The notes beneath the pieces were generated by a model. The model ran no database searches. It had not been told where the DNA came from and saw only the letters and a list, made by a program, of their open reading frames with translations. 32,370 nt of DNA. Origin: Sulfurimonas sp. GTDB taxonomy: Bacteria; Campylobacterota; Campylobacteria; Campylobacterales; Sulfurimonadaceae. Made by a program: the position numbers and the translations under genes. Shown one piece after another: positions 29,381-32,370 of the stretch (position 1 is the stretch's first letter; each line of letters begins with the position of its first letter). The stretch is taken from NCBI GenBank assembly GCA_027068455.1, contig JAMOSN010000079.1, positions 1 to 32,370 on the forward strand, read 5' to 3'.

Positions 29381-29515
29381 TGTGTGTCCTCATGAATGAT
29401 TTTTTTCATGATAGCCTTTGAAGAGACTCCATGAATTTACAAGTTTAATAATAACACTAAGATAGGTAATATTTGATTAGCTTTTATAAACATTACACTA
29501 TATTTATAATTTGTT

Positions 29516-30487
29516 TCATTTTGTAGCATGCCTTATGTTGTGCAAATGTGTAGAATAGTTACAAGCAAAATCGTGTGTTCCCTTTTTGTTTTTCATAAAA
29601 TAGAGATAACTTGTCTTGGCAGGGAAGATAGCAGCGCGTATGGCTTCAAAACTCACATTACAGATGGGAATTTTCGGAACACCTTTATATCTATATGTAT
29701 TATAGATAGTTGTATCGTTTTTTATCCTTTTTGGTGTCACTTTTATATGAGAGTATTTTCCATAATTTAAGGTGCCGTCCATCTGGAGTTTCATCCCTTT
29801 TTTTATTCTATTGTAGATAACAGAACTCACAAGTGGCATCTCCTCTTTATTTGCAGCTTCTTTTTGAATTACAGAAGCAACTGCTACATAATGAAACCAT
29901 TTTTTTTCATTATAGGTTCCAAAAATCTTTAGGGAGAGTTGTTTCATTTTTTTATTTGATATCTCTATTAGAAGTTTCATTAATGCATCTTCTGTAATGC
30001 CAATTGGCAGTCGATATGTGTTTGGAACAAAAACACCCTCTTTGATATGGGAATATTTATTATATGCTGTTTGGAGTTTTTTTCTATCTAAGTGAAGATT
30101 GTTTGCTAATTGATTTAAAAATATATAGGTTGTCTCACCAGGGATTAATGTTATATTTTGAAGTGCTGCTTTTGCAGTGGTGAGTTTATATAAAAAATCT
30201 GCTTTTGTATTGCGTGTTGTACCCATATCTATCCATCCGCTTTGGGGTGTTCCTATTATTCTCAAAAGAAGTGCATCAAGTTTACAAACATCATAATTTT
30301 TGGATTGTAAATGTGATATAATTTGATTTATAGATCCTTTGGGGATATAAAGAACCTTAGGTGTTTCAATTGACTTATTTAGGTAGTAGATGAAAGATAG
30401 TGTAATTATTAATATTATTTCAAAAACATACATAGCTATTGTGAGTTTTTTATCTTTCATTTTCCTACTTTTCATTGTTGGTTTCAT
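29516..30487 (-). CDS. mltG: Endolytic transglycosylase MltG (YceG-like)
   Basis: N-terminal TM; VIQKEAANKEEMPLVSSVIYNRIKKGMKLQMDGTLNYG. Confidence 0.92.
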   Translation of the reverse strand: MKPTMKSRKMKDKKLTIAMYVFEIILIITLSFIYYLNKSIETPKVLYIPKGSINQIISHLQSKNYDVCKLDALLLRIIGTPQSGWIDMGTTRNTKADFLYKLTTAKAALQNITLIPGETTYIFLNQLANNLHLDRKKLQTAYNKYSHIKEGVFVPNTYRLPIGITEDALMKLLIEISNKKMKQLSLKIFGTYNEKKWFHYVAVASVIQKEAANKEEMPLVSSVIYNRIKKGMKLQMDGTLNYGKYSHIKVTPKRIKNDTTIYNTYRYKGVPKIPICNVSFEAIRAAIFPAKTSYLYFMKNKKGTHDFACNYSTHLHNIRHATK

Positions 30488-32370
30488 TGTTCTTCAAAAC
30501 GGATTATATCTTGATAATCTCTCTATATCAAATATTGTTCTTAAAGATATATATATAAAATGGAATCATAAAATAGATCTTTCTGTAAAGAAAATAGTTA
30601 TTCAACCATCTAATGATGATACACAACATATAAGCTTACAGCAAACAAATCGATATATACAAACAATCTCAAAAACAACACATTGGTTTCATTCTATTGT
30701 TGTTGATGAAATCGTAAAAGATAATATCAAAGCTAGCTTTAAATATACAAGTGATGAGCAAGGTTTTTTCATAGCCAATACTCCAGAGTTTCAACTGAAA
30801 ACAAAAATCTTTTTAACACGCAACAAATTGCACTTCGCCATAGAGAATTTTTTAGATACAACAAAAGATATTGCCCTTAGTGGTGATCTTATTGTTGATA
30901 CAGATGAGATGCAACTTTACTCAAAACTTCATATCAATATACACAATGATGCAAAGTTGACTTTCTATGCCGTCTCTGACACGCAACAGTTACGTTATAA
31001 AATAAAAAGTGATCAAAAAATCACACATATAAAGTATCTTATTGATTTAGCACACCTTCCAAAAGAGGTGATGTTTTGGGCATATGATGCCATTAAAATG
31101 CAAGCACTAGAGATACAAAATATCTCAGGGTTTATCAACTATAATGATATAAACAATGCATATAAAAATATCCGTATCAAAGCAACAATACATAAACTTG
31201 ATTATACATACAACACGCAACTTGATGCAATCCATACACAGAAAACAGAGCTTGAGTTTAAAAATGGTCTTTTATATATTTACCCTAAGAAAGCCTACTC
31301 TTATGGTATGTACCTTGGAAAAAGCTGGCTTAAGATTGATTTTACAAAAAAAGAGGAACTCTTAACACTCTATCTTCTTTTTAACGGTAAACTCAATAAA
31401 GATATGCTCCATATCCTCAACACCTATAAAATTAAACTTCCCTTTTTGCAACATAGCGGATATGCAAAAACAAACTTGAAAATAACAGTAAATTTACGCA
31501 CTATTGCTGTCGATGCTTATGGAAAGTTTTTTGTTAAACAAGGAAATTTTGACTATCTTGGTTTAAATATTGACATTAAAAATACCTCTGTTAAACTTAA
31601 CAATTATGATGTAACGATTGATTCTATGCAAGCATCCATCAAAGACATAGCACAGGCTGATGTTAAAGTGCATTACAATGCAAAAAAATCTAGTGGTATT
31701 ATTAATTTCCAATTTAACAAAATTGATGTTGAAGGTTTAAGTCTTGATAAAAAAACACTGCCTTTACGCGCAAGTTATCATATCTCTCCAAAAGGTGATT
31801 TTATAAAAATCACACAATCACATTGGGTATATAATAAGCAACATAAGATTACACTTGATGCTTTACATCTTCCGTTTAATATACGAACACTTCTTATAAC
31901 TATGCCTATAGTACATTTTGATGTTAACAACATTGCAAATGGATATATAAGTGGTACCATTGATGTGAAGAAAAAACTTGTTGATCTGGATATAGATATA
32001 CTTCATTTTGCATTTCAGGGTATAACCCACGCTCAATCAAACACACAACTTAAAATCCATTACGATAAAACATTAGAGATAACATCACCTGATGATATAT
32101 ATTTTAGTGTTAATGGCTCTAGCTATATCATTAAACAGCTTCATGTTATACTTCAAGATAATATCTTAAAACTCAAAAGAACAACACTCTCTATCGGTGA
32201 TTATATTACAGCAAAATTATATGCGAAATATCGTTTAGAGGAAAAAACTGCTTCTATAAGTTTAAATAACTTCACACTTAAAAATCCAAAAAATGACGAA
32301 ATCCTCTACCAAAAGAAAAAAATAATGCTCTTTGCAAAATTATATGATGATAGTATTTTTATCAGTTCAA
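30390..32370 (+). CDS. Large AsmA/YhdP-like (DUF3971-type) envelope protein, 3'-truncated
   Basis: Manual reading from ATG 30390 stays open to the window end (missing from the ORF track because it has no stop); N-terminal TM MKDSVIINIISKTYIAIVSFLSFIFLLFIVGFIVLQNG then a long beta-rich region. Confidence 0.7.
   Translation, partial: MKDSVIINIISKTYIAIVSFLSFIFLLFIVGFIVLQNGLYLDNLSISNIVLKDIYIKWNHKIDLSVKKIVIQPSNDDTQHISLQQTNRYIQTISKTTHWFHSIVVDEIVKDNIKASFKYTSDEQGFFIANTPEFQLKTKIFLTRNKLHFAIENFLDTTKDIALSGDLIVDTDEMQLYSKLHINIHNDAKLTFYAVSDTQQLRYKIKSDQKITHIKYLIDLAHLPKEVMFWAYDAIKMQALEIQNISGFINYNDINNAYKNIRIKATIHKLDYTYNTQLDAIHTQKTELEFKNGLLYIYPKKAYSYGMYLGKSWLKIDFTKKEELLTLYLLFNGKLNKDMLHILNTYKIKLPFLQHSGYAKTNLKITVNLRTIAVDAYGKFFVKQGNFDYLGLNIDIKNTSVKLNNYDVTIDSMQASIKDIAQADVKVHYNAKKSSGIINFQFNKIDVEGLSLDKKTLPLRASYHISPKGDFIKITQSHWVYNKQHKITLDALHLPFNIRTLLITMPIVHFDVNNIANGYISGTIDVKKKLVDLDIDILHFAFQGITHAQSNTQLKIHYDKTLEITSPDDIYFSVNGSSYIIKQLHVILQDNILKLKRTTLSIGDYITAKLYAKYRLEEKTASISLNNFTLKNPKNDEILYQKKKIMLFAKLYDDSIFISS

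Larger units (their letters stand above)
349..31221. repeat. Dispersed 9-mer family AACACGCAA/TTGCGTGTT (17 exact copies)
   Basis: Plus orientation: 349, 7336, 7450, 7633, 7786, 18589, 30815, 31213. Minus orientation: 7017, 7472, 8257, 8785, 8919, 10412, 10622, 11388, 30210 (start positions). Confidence 0.9.

Noticed and set aside
1-32370. CRISPR arrays, IS elements or prophage
   Set aside because: No regularly spaced direct repeats of CRISPR size, no transposase/integrase or phage structural genes; the operator array at 18656-18763 has only short 12-bp palindromes and is explained by TetR.

Overview
The window looks like a low-GC Campylobacterota chromosome segment, probably Sulfurimonas-like (inferred from gene content and order only). 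It encodes: an envelope/LPS/cell-shape block (kdsC-lptC-lptA-engB-NAGS-like GNAT-mreD-like-mrdA); a mixed housekeeping block (CaCA exchanger, ybeY, queC, YgjP-like protease, DUF4015, orphan TRAP SBP, MurF-like protein, metG, fbp, mobB, yggT, a GluRS-like protein, tRNA-Glu, rnpB, a TetR regulator); and an 11-kb reductive-TCA module (icd, mdh, two-subunit fumarase, sucCD, oorDABC), followed by mltG and a 3'-truncated AsmA/YhdP-like gene. I see no prophage, IS element or CRISPR array. The strongest unexplained signal is a dispersed 9-mer, AACACGCAA/TTGCGTGTT. I located 17 exact copies by eye; about 0.2 are expected in random sequence of this length and composition. It occurs in several reading frames, on both strands and inside rnpB, is clustered at 7.0-11.4 kb, and is absent from the rTCA block. 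It behaves like a DNA-level signal such as an uptake sequence or a chromosome/protein-binding motif. Other notable items: a GluRS-like protein that has lost both class-I aaRS signatures and is encoded just downstream of tRNA-Glu; four TetR-type operators at exact 32-bp spacing abutting the rnpB promoter; a MurF-like pseudo-ligase ending in a beta-clamp-like QMSLF tail; a REC-RHH response regulator; a 20-bp palindrome upstream of oorDABC; and a 48-bp near-perfect palindrome after icd.
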